Positions 7,150 to 16,987 are shown, numbered from the stretch's first letter. The stretch: DNA of 59,000 nt from an uncultured Bacteroidia bacterium (GCA_937936615.1 CALDDN010000033.1:1-59000), one strand, 5' to 3'. The notes: generated by a model from the sequence alone, not told the origin. Program-made: numbers and translations.

Positions 7150-9873
7150 ATGATCGAACGAAGCGTATTTCGCTGGATGATGCCCCTGCTGGGCCTGGCC
7201 CTGTTGCTGGCGGCCTGCAGTGCCGAGAAAGACACTGCTTTTTCGCGCAATTACCACTCCTTCGTGTCGTTTTTCAATGGTTATTACCACGCCAATAAAC
7301 TCTATACCGAGGGGGTGGGCAAAGTCAACCGCGAGGTCGAGGTGCCCGAGAATGGCTTCCTGCCGATCGTGCACGTGGCGGGTGGCAGCAGCGGCAGCGG
7401 CCAGTTCGACCGCGCCGTCCAAAAATGCGATATCATCATCTTCCGCCACAAAAACGGCCGCTGGGTCGACGACAGCTATTTCCTCAAAGGCAAGTGCTCG
7501 TTCTACAAAGGCAACTACTACGATGCCTTGACCGCTTTTGAATACGTGCTGGGCCGCTTCAGCGAGAGCGACCTGCGCTCCGAAATCCAGCTCTGGATGG
7601 CCCGCACCCACTTCCTGCTCAACAACAAGTTCCGCACCGAGCAGCTGCTCAAGGAGGTCGAAATGCGGGGCGACCTCTCCCGGAAACTGCGCGTCGAGCT
7701 GGCCGCCCTTCAGGCCACCGCCCACATCCGCGCCCAACGCTACGACGAGGCCATCGCCACCCTCGAAAAAGCCCTTCCCCTCGTGCATGGCAAGCTCGAC
7801 AAAGCCAAGTGGAACTTCCTGCTCGCCCAGCTGCACCACCACCAGAAGAACTACGAAAAAGCCAAGCAGTATTACATTACAACCATCCGCCTCAACGCCC
7901 ACAACGAACTCAACTTCCGCTCCAAGCTCAACATTGCCCAGATTTACATCGACGATGCCAAGCTCACGCGGACCGAAGTCGCCGAAATCACCCGCCCCCT
8001 CGACAAGCTGCTCCGCGACCCCAAATACGCTGAATACCAGGACCTGGTCTACTACCGCCTGGCCCAGATTGAACACAAATACAAAAACACCGACAAGGCC
8101 CTCGACTACTACAAAAAATCCCTCGAAAAAAACGGCGGCCGCCAGGGCCTGCTCGCCCTGGCCAATTACGAGGTGGGTAAAATCTACTTCAACGAAAAAC
8201 GCAACCTCGATTCAGCCCAGAAATACTTCGATGCCGCTGCCGGTGCCGTGCCCGAGAGCTACGCCGAAGCTTACAAAATCAAATCCGTCGCCCAGACCCT
8301 GCGCCAGTACAAACGCAACAAAGACATCATCCAGCTCGAGGACAGCCTCCTGGGCCTGAGCAAAATGCCCGAGGACGAACTCAAGAAGCGCATTGCCCAA
8401 ATCGTCGAAAAAGAAGAGAAAGACAAAGAAGAACGCAAACGGCGCGAGGAACAGGAAGCCATGCGCCAGCAGAGCATGATGATGCAGGAACAGTTCATGC
8501 AGCAGCAGCAGGGTCAGAACCTGGTCAACGTCAGCGGCTTCTACTTCGACAACCCCACCCAGATCACCCAGGGCAAAGCCTCCTTCCAGCGCATCTGGGG
8601 CATGCGCAAGCTCGAGGACAACTGGCGGCGGCGCAACAAAGCCGCCAACGCCTTCGCCTTTGCCGACGACGACGCCAACATCATTGCCGACGATCCCAAC
8701 GACACCATCAACGGTGTCGAAGCCCGCAAAAAACGCTACTTCAAACGCGTGCCCCGTACCGAGCAGGACATCAAAAAAGCCGAAGAACGCCTCCTCGATG
8801 CCCTCTACGACCAGGCCCAGCTCTTCGCCCAGAAACTCGACCAGCCCGACTCGGCCATGCGCACCTACCAGCGCGTCATCGCCCGCTTTCCCAAAGCCAA
8901 CATCATCCCCAAAACCCACTACTCGGTCTACACCCTGGCCACCGACCGCAAAGACCTCGGCACGGCCAACCGCCACAAGCAGATCATCCTCGACCAGTAC
9001 CCCAACTCCATTTACGCCAAGCTCCTGCGCAAGGAGGACACCGAGGGCAGTTCCGAATCGACAGGCGGCGATTTCAAAACCGGCTACCGCACCCTCTACG
9101 GCCTCTACGCCGCCGGCGACTACGAAACGGTCCTCTCCTTCAGCGAATTTCTCATCGAATCGTATCTGGACAACGAGGAAATAGCCAAAGTCTATTACAT
9201 GAAGGGACTGGCCTACGGCCACCTCAACCAACCCGACAGCATGATCCGCATCTTCGAGTTCATGCAGAAAAGCTTTCCCGACGAGGATGCTACCCGCGTT
9301 GCTGCTCAGACCCTGAAACTGCTGGCCCAGACCAAGGACGGAAAAGACGCCAAGGGGACTAAAGGTGGCCTAGGCACCAAAAGCGGCCCAGGCGGAGCCG
9401 CCGTTTCCACCGGTGGCAGCGCAGGCGGCACCGGAGCCGGTGCCCGCCGCGAAGACCCCAACTCGCCCTTCCGCGACTTCAAGCCGATAGCCGAACAGGA
9501 CCCCGTCATCGTCCTGCTTTTTGTCGATCCCAACCGCATGAAAAAAGACGACCTGCAGGTCAAGCTCGTCGATTTCAACAAGGCCAACTACGCCAGCAGC
9601 CGCCTCACCCTGCAGGTCTACCAATACAAAGACAAGGCCGGGGCCACCTGGCACATGGCCTACCTCTCGGCCTTCGATACCCCCATGGCGGCCAACGTCT
9701 ACCTCAAGGCCCTGCTCGACCAGCAGCCCGAGATCGCCAAAACCCTGACCGATCCCGCCACCCAGGCCGTCTTCATCAGCTCGTCGAACTTCCGCACGGC
9801 CTTTGCCCAAAAACGCTTCGACGACTACGGCAAGTACTTTCTGGCTCACCGTGACCAGATGCTCGGTCGCTGA
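7150..9873 (+). CDS. porW: PorW/SprE-like TPR lipoprotein of the type IX secretion system
   Basis: The protein has 907 residues. A lipoprotein signal (MIERSVFRWMMPLLGLALLLAAC, lipid-accepting Cys23) is followed by the SprE/PorW-like opening FSRNYHSFVSFFNGYYHANKLY. Many TPR-like helical repeats follow (about 100-390), then a Lys/Glu/Gln-rich region with MQQQQGQN (about 410-460). The central segment with QRIWGMRKLEDNWRRRNK is typical of this family, and more TPRs and a short C-terminal alpha/beta domain come last. In Flavobacterium and Porphyromonas this lipoprotein is needed for T9SS function and gliding. T9SS cargo genes elsewhere in the window fit. The gene ends 15 bases from the convergent AsmA-like gene. 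Confidence 0.75.
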   Translation: MIERSVFRWMMPLLGLALLLAACSAEKDTAFSRNYHSFVSFFNGYYHANKLYTEGVGKVNREVEVPENGFLPIVHVAGGSSGSGQFDRAVQKCDIIIFRHKNGRWVDDSYFLKGKCSFYKGNYYDALTAFEYVLGRFSESDLRSEIQLWMARTHFLLNNKFRTEQLLKEVEMRGDLSRKLRVELAALQATAHIRAQRYDEAIATLEKALPLVHGKLDKAKWNFLLAQLHHHQKNYEKAKQYYITTIRLNAHNELNFRSKLNIAQIYIDDAKLTRTEVAEITRPLDKLLRDPKYAEYQDLVYYRLAQIEHKYKNTDKALDYYKKSLEKNGGRQGLLALANYEVGKIYFNEKRNLDSAQKYFDAAAGAVPESYAEAYKIKSVAQTLRQYKRNKDIIQLEDSLLGLSKMPEDELKKRIAQIVEKEEKDKEERKRREEQEAMRQQSMMMQEQFMQQQQGQNLVNVSGFYFDNPTQITQGKASFQRIWGMRKLEDNWRRRNKAANAFAFADDDANIIADDPNDTINGVEARKKRYFKRVPRTEQDIKKAEERLLDALYDQAQLFAQKLDQPDSAMRTYQRVIARFPKANIIPKTHYSVYTLATDRKDLGTANRHKQIILDQYPNSIYAKLLRKEDTEGSSESTGGDFKTGYRTLYGLYAAGDYETVLSFSEFLIESYLDNEEIAKVYYMKGLAYGHLNQPDSMIRIFEFMQKSFPDEDATRVAAQTLKLLAQTKDGKDAKGTKGGLGTKSGPGGAAVSTGGSAGGTGAGARREDPNSPFRDFKPIAEQDPVIVLLFVDPNRMKKDDLQVKLVDFNKANYASSRLTLQVYQYKDKAGATWHMAYLSAFDTPMAANVYLKALLDQQPEIAKTLTDPATQAVFISSSNFRTAFAQKRFDDYGKYFLAHRDQMLGR

Positions 9874-9887
9874 AGCCGCCCAAAATA

Positions 9888-12800
9888 CTACCACCGGCGC
9901 AGCTCAAGCGGCACCAGCCGATCGAGTACCCAGTCGCGCAGCGGCCCCGGGTCATAATCGAGATAAAAATTGTCCGAATCGCCCCGCAACCGGAACGCCA
10001 GCAGCGAGTTTTCGTAGCGTGAGAGTCCGGGCAGCAGGTGCTTGTTCTGGTTGGCCAGCGGCACGCGCCGCCGGCCCTTGAGGGCGCGCAGCTGGTAGTC
10101 GAACCGCCCGTCGGTGTGATGTCGGCCCCGTACCAACACGTCAAAGAGCAGCGTCCGCAGCTCCAGCCAGGGCACGTGCAGCTCTCCGTTTTCGAAACGC
10201 AGGTTGCGGCCCGACATCAGAAAAGGATGCACCCGCTGCCGCCGCGTCCGCAAGAGCAGATCGAGGACCCGCACCGGCATGAAATCGGCCAGTACCCCGT
10301 CCGCAATCTGAAAATTGAGCGACACCCGCGTATGCTCCAGGCTGTAGCCAAAGCTACGGGGCCGCCGGTCGTGCACAATGATCTGCCCGTCGAACCGCCC
10401 GCTGATTTGCTCGTGCGTAATGAAATCCTGACCCAGATCGTCCAGTTTATCGAGGGCGTCCGAAATCTCGAGTTGCTGGGCGAAAAGCCGCGCCGAAAGA
10501 GCCAGGCTGTCCTCGCCCAGCGGATCGAGCGTGCCATCGAAACGCAGCGAACCCCCGAACAGGTCCATACGTCCGGCATCAACTCGCGCTCGCAAATCCT
10601 GTACCCGCAGAGCCAGCTCCACGTGCTCGCCCAGCAGCTCGCCAAAGGTGGCCCGCCCCAAACGCACTTGGGCCGTCAAATCCAGGTGGCGCGGCAGGCG
10701 AAACTCGTAGGGTGTATCGCGCTTCCGGACTCGCGGGCGCAGCAGGTCCTGAATGTCGAGCGAATCGCAATGGAACCAGCCATCGCCGGCCAGCGTGGCC
10801 CCCGACCGGTAGAGGTAGTCCAGCACCCCCTTCAGGCGGGCCGTCAGCCGGAAATTCGACCGCCCCAGCTCCCCCTCGATGCTGCGGATACGCACTTCGC
10901 GCTGGTCGTAGTCCACACGACCAGCCACGTTGCGGCATTGCAAGCCCGATTCCACAAAACGGAAACCCAGACCCTCCAGATCGAGCCGCCCACTGTAATC
11001 GAGTTTCAGCAGCCCTTCCGGACTCAAAAACCGCTCCAGCGGCCCGCTGAGCTTCGAGTCGATACGCATTTGCCCGTATGGCCGGTCGATGTTATCGACC
11101 CGAAAGTAGTTGAGCAGCACATCGGCCCCGATTTCGGTCTTGACGAACAGATCGGTATACTGGCTCGTCCAGTCGCGGATCGCCACCCGGGCCTGAAACG
11201 GATACTCGTTGGCCCGTCCCCGGATCGAATCCAGCTCGAGCGGAGTCTGGCGGAAATGGTGCAGATGTCGCTCATTGAGGCGCAGCCGCGCCGAGAGGTC
11301 CGTGATCTGGATGTTGCGTTCGGGCAGGCGCACGTCCCCCCGTTCAAAGAGGAACCGCAGGTCGGCCTGCCGCTCCCTCAGTTGGGCCGCGGCCTGCAGG
11401 CGGCCCTGTATTTCGACCTTGGGCGCATCTGCACCAAACTGGCCCAGCCCCGATTCCGTGATGAATCCCAGTAGCGAAGGGCTTCCCCCCCGCAGATTCA
11501 GTTCGATGCGCCGGTGCCTCCCGTCCTCCATGGCCAGCTGGCCGTTGAGGTCGGCTAAGGGGCTTTTTACCGCAAAGCGATCCACCAGCAGCCGGCCTGG
11601 GCGCAGCTGCCCCGCCAGGCCCACCCGCTCGAAGCGGTGTCCGCTCAGGCGCGGATGCCGCAGCTGCACATCGAAACGGCCCTCCAGCTCCCGTGGCAGC
11701 GGACGGCTCAGCACAGATGCCCAGTCGGGGCTGGCCGCCGAATCGACAGCGGGCGGTGGGTGGGGGTTCCGTGCTTCGTGTTCTAAATCGGGTTTGTATT
11801 CTGTTTTTTTATTTTTAATTAAGCTGTACTTTTTGTTATCTTTTTTGTAAAAGGAATCAAAGACCAGCTCGTCGACCAAACCGGTGAGGCTGAGCCCAAT
11901 CCGTTCGTTTCGGTCGAAGATGCGGCCCACCAGACCGGTAGTTCGCAGGTCGAGGCGTAGATTGGCCCCGTTGAGTCGGCCCGTCAGTCCGGGTAAGTCC
12001 AGCCGGTCGCCGACGAGCGTTGCCGTGCCCTGCAGGCCCGCTACCTGCACGCGCGGCACCAGCTCATCGAAGCCCAGGTCCTCGAGGTGCAGGCGGCCCG
12101 CATAGTTCAGGCGTTTCCAGGCGGGCCGTTCGTCGGTGCGGCGCAGCGAGCCGTTGCACCTCAGGTCGACGGCCAGTCGGCCCGAGGCACGATCGTGCTC
12201 GTCGCGGCCCAGCCAGCCCAGCAGGTCTGCGGCTTCGGCCCGCGCCCGAAACTCGGCCTCGAAAAGCAGTTGCCGAAAATCGAAAAGCGAGGCCCGGGCC
12301 TCGATGCGGTGCTGCCCCAGCAGTCCGCTCAGCGTGTCGAGCAGCACGGATGTAGTCCTGATGTTGCGGGCCGAGCCGTTGTTGTAGCGGCCCACCAGCT
12401 GCAGGCGGTCGAGGGCAATGCTGGTACTGCGGTTGCGCAAGGCTACCTCGCGGCACCGGAAATCGATGTCGAGGTACGGGTGGCGGTGCTCGAGGTCGAG
12501 GCCGCGCAGGCGGCCCAGCAACGTGAGCTGGCCCTGCAGCTCGTAGTTGCCCAGGACATCGCGCGTGCCGTGAGGCAGCAGGTTGAGCAGGGTCTGGATA
12601 CGGCCCTCGCGGGCCTCGAAACGCAGGTCGTAGGCGGCGGGGTCGCTTACATACAGGTCGCCCGTCAGGTTGATGCGGGTGCTGTCGAGGGTCAGTTCGG
12701 TACCCGGGCGGAAGACCAGCCGTTTGCTCTGTTTGTGCAGCGTCAGGCGGGCCTGTGCCTGAAAGGGGGTCTGTTCCAGAAAGGCGTAGCCCGCCAGACG

Positions 12801-13415
12801 CATGAGCCGCGAGTAGCCCCCGGTCGTTCCGCTGAAGTCGACCGAATCGCGGGCAATGGCGATGCGCACCATCGATTCGGGCATCCAGTAGTGGTAGTAG
12901 CGTTTCTGGCTCAGGTCTTCGTAGATGAAGCTCACATTCTGGGCTTCGAGGCGTTCGAGCAGGATCAGTTCGGGCCGTTTTTCGCGGGGCTTGCGTCCCT
13001 TGAAGAGGCCGCGGAAGTTGCGCCGCCCCGCCGTGTCGATCAGAAAATGAATCAGGCAGTCGCTGGCACGGATGTCGGGGATGTAGACGCGCTTGCTGGT
13101 GTCCTGGCGGTAGATTTCGCGCCAGAGGCGCACGGGATCGAGTTCGACAGCGGCCCGACGAATGTAAAAGACCGTTTCGCGGTTCTGGGGATGGGTGCCC
13201 TGCACACTGACGCGGCGCAGCACCACGTCGAGGCGGCGGGCTTTGCCATTCCAGCTCAGGCCCGTTCCCTGCACTTCAACAGGCGTTTTGAAAATTTGCG
13301 TCAGCCCCCAGCCGGCCAGGCGGTTGCGCGTGGCCAGCAGCAGAAACATCGCCAATGCCACGATCAGTCCCACCAGCAGGCCACTCCAGATCAGAATGCG
13401 CAGCAGCGTTCTCAT
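9888..13415 (-). CDS. Giant AsmA/TamB-like envelope protein
   Basis: This 1175-residue protein has a single N-terminal transmembrane helix (TLLRILIWSGLLVGLIVALAMFLLL). It is followed by an almost entirely beta-rich body, as in AsmA-like proteins that bridge the periplasm and move phospholipids. The C-terminus contains an AsmA-C-like segment (SGRFDGQIIVHDRRPRSFGYS ... RFENGELHVPWLELRTLLFDVLVRGRH). Its domain is similar to uncharacterised AsmA-like proteins of Bacteroidota. A lysine-rich linker at about residues 518-546 is encoded by a sharply AT-rich island (11779-11862). The start is the ATG at 13415, 18 bases after the stop of the small membrane protein upstream, so the two may be co-transcribed. 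Confidence 0.75.
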   Translation of the reverse strand: MRTLLRILIWSGLLVGLIVALAMFLLLATRNRLAGWGLTQIFKTPVEVQGTGLSWNGKARRLDVVLRRVSVQGTHPQNRETVFYIRRAAVELDPVRLWREIYRQDTSKRVYIPDIRASDCLIHFLIDTAGRRNFRGLFKGRKPREKRPELILLERLEAQNVSFIYEDLSQKRYYHYWMPESMVRIAIARDSVDFSGTTGGYSRLMRLAGYAFLEQTPFQAQARLTLHKQSKRLVFRPGTELTLDSTRINLTGDLYVSDPAAYDLRFEAREGRIQTLLNLLPHGTRDVLGNYELQGQLTLLGRLRGLDLEHRHPYLDIDFRCREVALRNRSTSIALDRLQLVGRYNNGSARNIRTTSVLLDTLSGLLGQHRIEARASLFDFRQLLFEAEFRARAEAADLLGWLGRDEHDRASGRLAVDLRCNGSLRRTDERPAWKRLNYAGRLHLEDLGFDELVPRVQVAGLQGTATLVGDRLDLPGLTGRLNGANLRLDLRTTGLVGRIFDRNERIGLSLTGLVDELVFDSFYKKDNKKYSLIKNKKTEYKPDLEHEARNPHPPPAVDSAASPDWASVLSRPLPRELEGRFDVQLRHPRLSGHRFERVGLAGQLRPGRLLVDRFAVKSPLADLNGQLAMEDGRHRRIELNLRGGSPSLLGFITESGLGQFGADAPKVEIQGRLQAAAQLRERQADLRFLFERGDVRLPERNIQITDLSARLRLNERHLHHFRQTPLELDSIRGRANEYPFQARVAIRDWTSQYTDLFVKTEIGADVLLNYFRVDNIDRPYGQMRIDSKLSGPLERFLSPEGLLKLDYSGRLDLEGLGFRFVESGLQCRNVAGRVDYDQREVRIRSIEGELGRSNFRLTARLKGVLDYLYRSGATLAGDGWFHCDSLDIQDLLRPRVRKRDTPYEFRLPRHLDLTAQVRLGRATFGELLGEHVELALRVQDLRARVDAGRMDLFGGSLRFDGTLDPLGEDSLALSARLFAQQLEISDALDKLDDLGQDFITHEQISGRFDGQIIVHDRRPRSFGYSLEHTRVSLNFQIADGVLADFMPVRVLDLLLRTRRQRVHPFLMSGRNLRFENGELHVPWLELRTLLFDVLVRGRHHTDGRFDYQLRALKGRRRVPLANQNKHLLPGLSRYENSLLAFRLRGDSDNFYLDYDPGPLRDWVLDRLVPLELRRW

Positions 13416-13433
13416 GCGGGCCGTGTCGGGGAT

Positions 13434-13853
13434 TCAGCTGTGGCGGATGGCCCCGCCCAAGGCGGCAAAATAAACAAGCCCTCCGCCCGCGACTCCGTGC
13501 AAGAACCAAGCCACAGGGCGCAGTCGCTGCCAGCAGTTGCCGCCCACCCGCAGAGTCAGCAGTACGCCCAGAAGGGGCAACAGCAGCCAGGGAGCCGCCG
13601 AGGCGGCTCTTTCGTGGGCTTCGGCCCGCGCCGCCGAGCCCGCGTCGAGTCCCAGACCAACGGTTTCGAGTGTTTGAGGCCCCAGCCACCAGGCCGCCAG
13701 CCCTGCCAGAGTCCCTGCCAGGGCCAGCTCGTCGAGCAGCCCCTGCGCCTCCGGCGGCGGGCGGAAACCATAGCGTAACCCGCCTAATGCCGTCAGGACA
13801 ATAACGACGGTGGCCACATGTGCCAGAATCAGATGCAGGCGGGCGGCATCCAT
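13434..13853 (-). CDS. Small four-helix membrane protein, unknown function
   Basis: This 139-residue protein has about four hydrophobic helices (HLILAHVATVVIVLTALGGL; LAGTLAGLAAWWLG; AAPWLLLPLLGVLLTL; GVAGGGLVYFAALGG). It resembles a Bacteroidota family of DUF2231-like proteins that open with LHLxLxH and carry a HExAAxxAxW-like segment (here AHERAASAAPW). No catalytic function can be assigned. It sits between ricT and the AsmA-like gene in a tight leftward run: 8 bases separate it from the ricT stop and 18 from the AsmA-like start. Confidence 0.65.
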   Translation of the reverse strand: MDAARLHLILAHVATVVIVLTALGGLRYGFRPPPEAQGLLDELALAGTLAGLAAWWLGPQTLETVGLGLDAGSAARAEAHERAASAAPWLLLPLLGVLLTLRVGGNCWQRLRPVAWFLHGVAGGGLVYFAALGGAIRHS

Positions 13854-13861
13854 GCGTTTTC

Positions 13862-15073
13862 TCAGGACTTGGGGTGTGTTTCGCTTTTGGGACCGCCGCC
13901 CAAACGTTTTTTGCGTTTGGACGAGCGGCTGCGTTCAGCATGGGCTGCCGTCTCCTGCCGCGGGGCGGCTTCGACCGCGGGGCGGTCCGCGCTACGTTTT
14001 TTGCGCTTCTTGCTCGATTTGCCCATCCGCTCGTGCAGGTTCGACTGGCCCACGACATCGACATAGTCGGACAGGCCCTCGCCCGCAGCCGTTCCTCGTC
14101 CCCCTGCAACCGCCTCGGCGTTCATCAGGTTGGGGGGGATGATGCCCTCGCGGTTGAGCCGCCGCAACTCGGTTACCTGGTCGGCTGTAAGCAGTACCCA
14201 GCTCGAGTCGCCGCTGTAGCTGAACCACATCTTGCGCTGGAAGATATCGGTTTTCTGCAGCGTGGCCACGCCCAGCTCGGTGTGGATTTCGCGCACATCG
14301 GGAATGGATTTGAGTGCGTCCATGTACGTTTCCAGCTCGTAGTTGAGGCAGCACTTGAGCCGGCCGCACAGACCCGTGATCTTGAGCGGATTGATGGACA
14401 GGTTCTGGTAGCGGGCTGCGGCCGTGTTCACGCTCTTGAACTCGGTGAGCCACGAGGAGCAGCACAGCTCGCGCCCGCACGAACCGACTCCACCTACGCG
14501 CCCTGCTTCCTGCCGCACGCCGATCTGGCGCATCTCGACCCGGATTTTGAACTCGTTGGCCAGCAGCTTGATCAGCTCGCGAAAGTCGATTCGGTTTTCT
14601 GCCGTATAGTAGAAAATGGCTTTCGAGCCATCGGCCTGAAATTCAATGTCCGAAACCTTCATATCGAGGTTGAGGGTGGCGACGATGGCCCGGCTGCGGC
14701 GCACGTAGTCCATTTCCATGGTCCGCAGCTCCTCGAGTTTTTCCAGTTCTTTGTCCGTGGCCACGCGCAGAATGGGGTTTACGTGGCGTTCGTTGATGCG
14801 TTTCTTTTTCATCTGGAGGCGCACCAGGTCGCCGCCCATCGAGACGCGGCCAATGTCGTAGCCGCGCTCGCAGTCGACGACTACGAGGTCGCCCGGGCTG
14901 AGGTCGAGGTTGTACTGGTTGCGGTAGTAGCCCTTACGCGTGGCTTTGAAGCGGATTTCGTAGATATTTTCTTTTTCGGAAACGGTAGGCGGCAGCATGT
15001 TGTCGAGCCAGTCGTGTGTAACGAGCAGGTGCGAGCAGCCGTGGCCTCTCGTCGAGCATCCGGAGCATCCCAT
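13862..15073 (-). CDS. ricT: RicT/YaaT-like PSP1 domain protein
   Basis: The protein has 403 residues from the ATG at 15073, which opens with the Cys-rich MGCSGCSTRGHGC as in Bacteroidota homologues. The PSP1 domain is clear: YEIRFKATRKGYYRN, GDLVVVDCERGYDIGRV. The conserved cysteine signatures follow as GSCGRELCCSSWL and GLCGRLKCCLNYE. In Bacillus, RicT is part of the Fe-S-binding RicAFT complex affecting RNase Y; in Bacteroidota the gene is often next to gliding genes and its role is unclear. The C-terminal ~60 residues are a basic, low-complexity tail (KSSKKRKKRSAD ... SKRKKRLGGG), which may bind nucleic acid. An open extension to 15187 exists but lacks similarity. Confidence 0.9.
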   Translation of the reverse strand: MGCSGCSTRGHGCSHLLVTHDWLDNMLPPTVSEKENIYEIRFKATRKGYYRNQYNLDLSPGDLVVVDCERGYDIGRVSMGGDLVRLQMKKKRINERHVNPILRVATDKELEKLEELRTMEMDYVRRSRAIVATLNLDMKVSDIEFQADGSKAIFYYTAENRIDFRELIKLLANEFKIRVEMRQIGVRQEAGRVGGVGSCGRELCCSSWLTEFKSVNTAAARYQNLSINPLKITGLCGRLKCCLNYELETYMDALKSIPDVREIHTELGVATLQKTDIFQRKMWFSYSGDSSWVLLTADQVTELRRLNREGIIPPNLMNAEAVAGGRGTAAGEGLSDYVDVVGQSNLHERMGKSSKKRKKRSADRPAVEAAPRQETAAHAERSRSSKRKKRLGGGPKSETHPKS

Positions 15074-15210
15074 AGGTGGACAGGCGGTTCGAGGGTAGAT
15101 GAAATAATATATGTAGAACGATCCGACGCAGCGGATCGGATAACTGGCAAGATAACAAAAAGTCGGGGGCAGCAGTGCTGTAAGCACGCCCGGGAGCTGG
15201 CAACGCCGAC

Positions 15211-15660
15211 TCAGTAGACAAGTTGCTTGACCAGATCGAGCAGCTCGTCAGGCGTGTAAGGTTTGTAGAGCAGGCCGTCGAAACCGGCCTGAATGAAGTT
15301 GCTGCGCGGCAGGTTGAGGCCTGTAATCGCGGCTACGGGTGTCAGCTGGTTGCACTGCGAGCGGCGGGCAGCTTCCAGCACGGCGTAGCCATCGAGTACG
15401 CCACCCAGCAGGTGCATGTCTGTCAGAATGAGGGCATAGCTTTTCTCATTAAAAACCTTGAGGGCTTCATTGAGATTGTAAGCCACTTGGCAATCATATA
15501 GATTCCCGAGCACTTCCTGCATGTAGCAGGCGGTAATTTCATCGTCTTCGACGATCAGGAGTGCCGGTTGGCTGGCAGGCGAACCAGCCGCACGATCTGA
15601 TTCGGACGATTTGTTTTCCGCAGGTTTTGCTGGTTCGGCCTGTGTCATAGCCCATTCCAT
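15211..15660 (-). CDS. Stand-alone response regulator receiver protein
   Basis: This 149-residue single-domain receiver has an N-terminal Ser/Ala-rich tail of ~30 residues. The acidic cluster (ALLIVEDDE, E38-D40), the phospho-acceptor D81 (LILTDMHL), the conserved Thr113 (AITG) and Lys133 (YKPY) are all present, so it should be phosphorylated. It has no output domain, so it probably acts by protein contacts. No kinase gene is adjacent; the two TPR kinases of this window lie about 27 kb away. ATGs at 15660 and 15648 are both possible starts. Confidence 0.85.
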   Translation of the reverse strand: MEWAMTQAEPAKPAENKSSESDRAAGSPASQPALLIVEDDEITACYMQEVLGNLYDCQVAYNLNEALKVFNEKSYALILTDMHLLGGVLDGYAVLEAARRSQCNQLTPVAAITGLNLPRSNFIQAGFDGLLYKPYTPDELLDLVKQLVY

Positions 15661-15970
15661 TGGAATGGTTTTTATATGATTTTTTTTGTTTTTAAAAGAC
15701 AAGTTATGGGGGGGTATAATGCTTTTTATCATACAACTTTTTAAATTAGAGGATGATGGGAACTAATCTGAATTTTACCTCAAACTTGCAAGCCAAAATA
15801 ACTCGAATGCTCTGAATCCGCCTTGTGGCTGTGTATCGATTTTGCCTCAAATGCCAAAAATCCGCTTATAGCAGTAGCTGCAAATGCCTAAGCTGCCTAA
15901 GCTGTTTCTACTCAGTCTGCCAGCCAATGTCGGAGCTTCCACCGTTCACCCTTGGATTTTACTGGCAGCC
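15661..15970. other. Intergenic, AT-rich, with one copy of the shared 11-mer
   Basis: This stretch of about 310 bases between two leftward genes has no credible ORF. It is AT-rich near the receiver gene. It holds the sequence TTGCAAGCCAA (15786-15796), also found upstream of ilvE and of the rimB-like gene. No convincing hairpin terminator was seen for the HhH gene. Confidence 0.5.
15786..15796. repeat. Shared intergenic 11-mer, copy 1
   Basis: TTGCAAGCCAA, preceded by AC. On the minus strand it reads TTGGCTTGCAA about 125 bases before the receiver-protein start. The same 11 bases occur at 27209-27219 and 34727-34737. Confidence 0.4.
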
Positions 15971-16987
15971 TCAGCGATCGAAACGGAGATAGGGTCTCAG
16001 GCGGTCGCGGTCGGTGCTGTCGATAAGGCCGGCAGCCAGCAGGTCGTCGAGGTTGCGGAAAAGGCCGGCTTCGTGGCGGTAGCGCACCAGCCGGCGGGCC
16101 ACTTTCCGCAGGTAAGGATGGCGGGCTAATTCCTCGGCCGAGGCCAGATTGACCGCCAAGGGTGGTGGGGGCAGCGGCTGGCCCACCCGTACGCGGGCCC
16201 GGATGCGCTCATAAACGCTGTCGGGTAAGTTGTAGACCTCGCGCAGCTGCTCGACGCGGGCAAAGAAACCCAGTGCTTCGCGGTAATTGAGAATGGCCTT
16301 GGCTCGCCGCTCACCAATGCCGGGCAGGCGGTCGAGGGCGGCGTAGTCGGCGGCATTGAGATCGAGAGCCGGCGGGGGCTTCAGGCTGAAGGCGGCCTGC
16401 AGGGCTTCGAGCTGGGCAGGTTTCAGGTCCCAGGTGCGGGCTACGTGGTTCCAGTCGCTGAATCCACCCGAAGCCTGTCGGTAGCGGATCAGCCGTCGTG
16501 TCAGCCAGCCCGGCAGGCCGGCTCGCTGAACGAGAGCCAGCGAATCGGCGGTGTTGAGGTCGGGCAGCGGGCCGGCGGCCTGCAAAGATTGACGACGGGC
16601 CTTGTGCAGTTCTTCCCCTTTCAGTGGATCGATCAGCAGGTAGCGGCTGCAGGCGTTCCACTGGCGGCGCAGGCCCGTAACCGTCAGCACTTCTTCAACT
16701 GTCCGGAAGCCGCCGAGGCGTTCGCGCTGTTCGACGATGCGGCGGGCCAGTACCGGCCCGATTCCCGGCAGCCGTTCGAGAGCGGCTGAATCGGCCGTAT
16801 TGATCTCGCAGCGAAATCGCAGCCAAGGGTCGTAAGTACCGAGGGCCGGAGCAGGTGGCGCGGATGCTGGCGGACGGGCCACGAGCCAGGCCAGCAGGGC
16901 CGGCAAAAGTCCCCCACCAAGAACCGCTAAGGAGTGTGGCGGCCGAACACAAATCGAAACGGGGCGGAGGCGGCGCATTGTTTGCAA
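15971..16987 (-). CDS. ComEA-like protein with four helix-hairpin-helix repeats
   Basis: The protein has 338 residues. An N-terminal hydrophobic helix (SLAVLGGGLLPALLAWLVA) anchors or exports it. Four HhH modules follow, each starting with an N/D-x-A-D/S motif: LERLPGIGPVLARRIVEQRE, a degenerate second (LVQRAGLPGWLTRRLIRYRQ), LDRLPGIGERRAKAILNYRE, and a divergent fourth (LARHPYLRKVARRLVRYRHE). HhH repeats bind DNA non-specifically; ComEA uses them to pull DNA into the periplasm, so a DNA uptake or binding role is possible but unproven. An ATG at 16978 is an alternative start. The gene begins 40 bases from the divergent tRNA-Arg. Confidence 0.8.
   Translation of the reverse strand: MQTMRRLRPVSICVRPPHSLAVLGGGLLPALLAWLVARPPASAPPAPALGTYDPWLRFRCEINTADSAALERLPGIGPVLARRIVEQRERLGGFRTVEEVLTVTGLRRQWNACSRYLLIDPLKGEELHKARRQSLQAAGPLPDLNTADSLALVQRAGLPGWLTRRLIRYRQASGGFSDWNHVARTWDLKPAQLEALQAAFSLKPPPALDLNAADYAALDRLPGIGERRAKAILNYREALGFFARVEQLREVYNLPDSVYERIRARVRVGQPLPPPPLAVNLASAEELARHPYLRKVARRLVRYRHEAGLFRNLDDLLAAGLIDSTDRDRLRPYLRFDR

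Noticed and set aside
12087-13778. 563-codon open frame opposite the AsmA-like gene
   Set aside because: It lacks any domain, crosses the AsmA-like gene and the small membrane protein, and the minus-strand genes have clear membrane and AsmA features.
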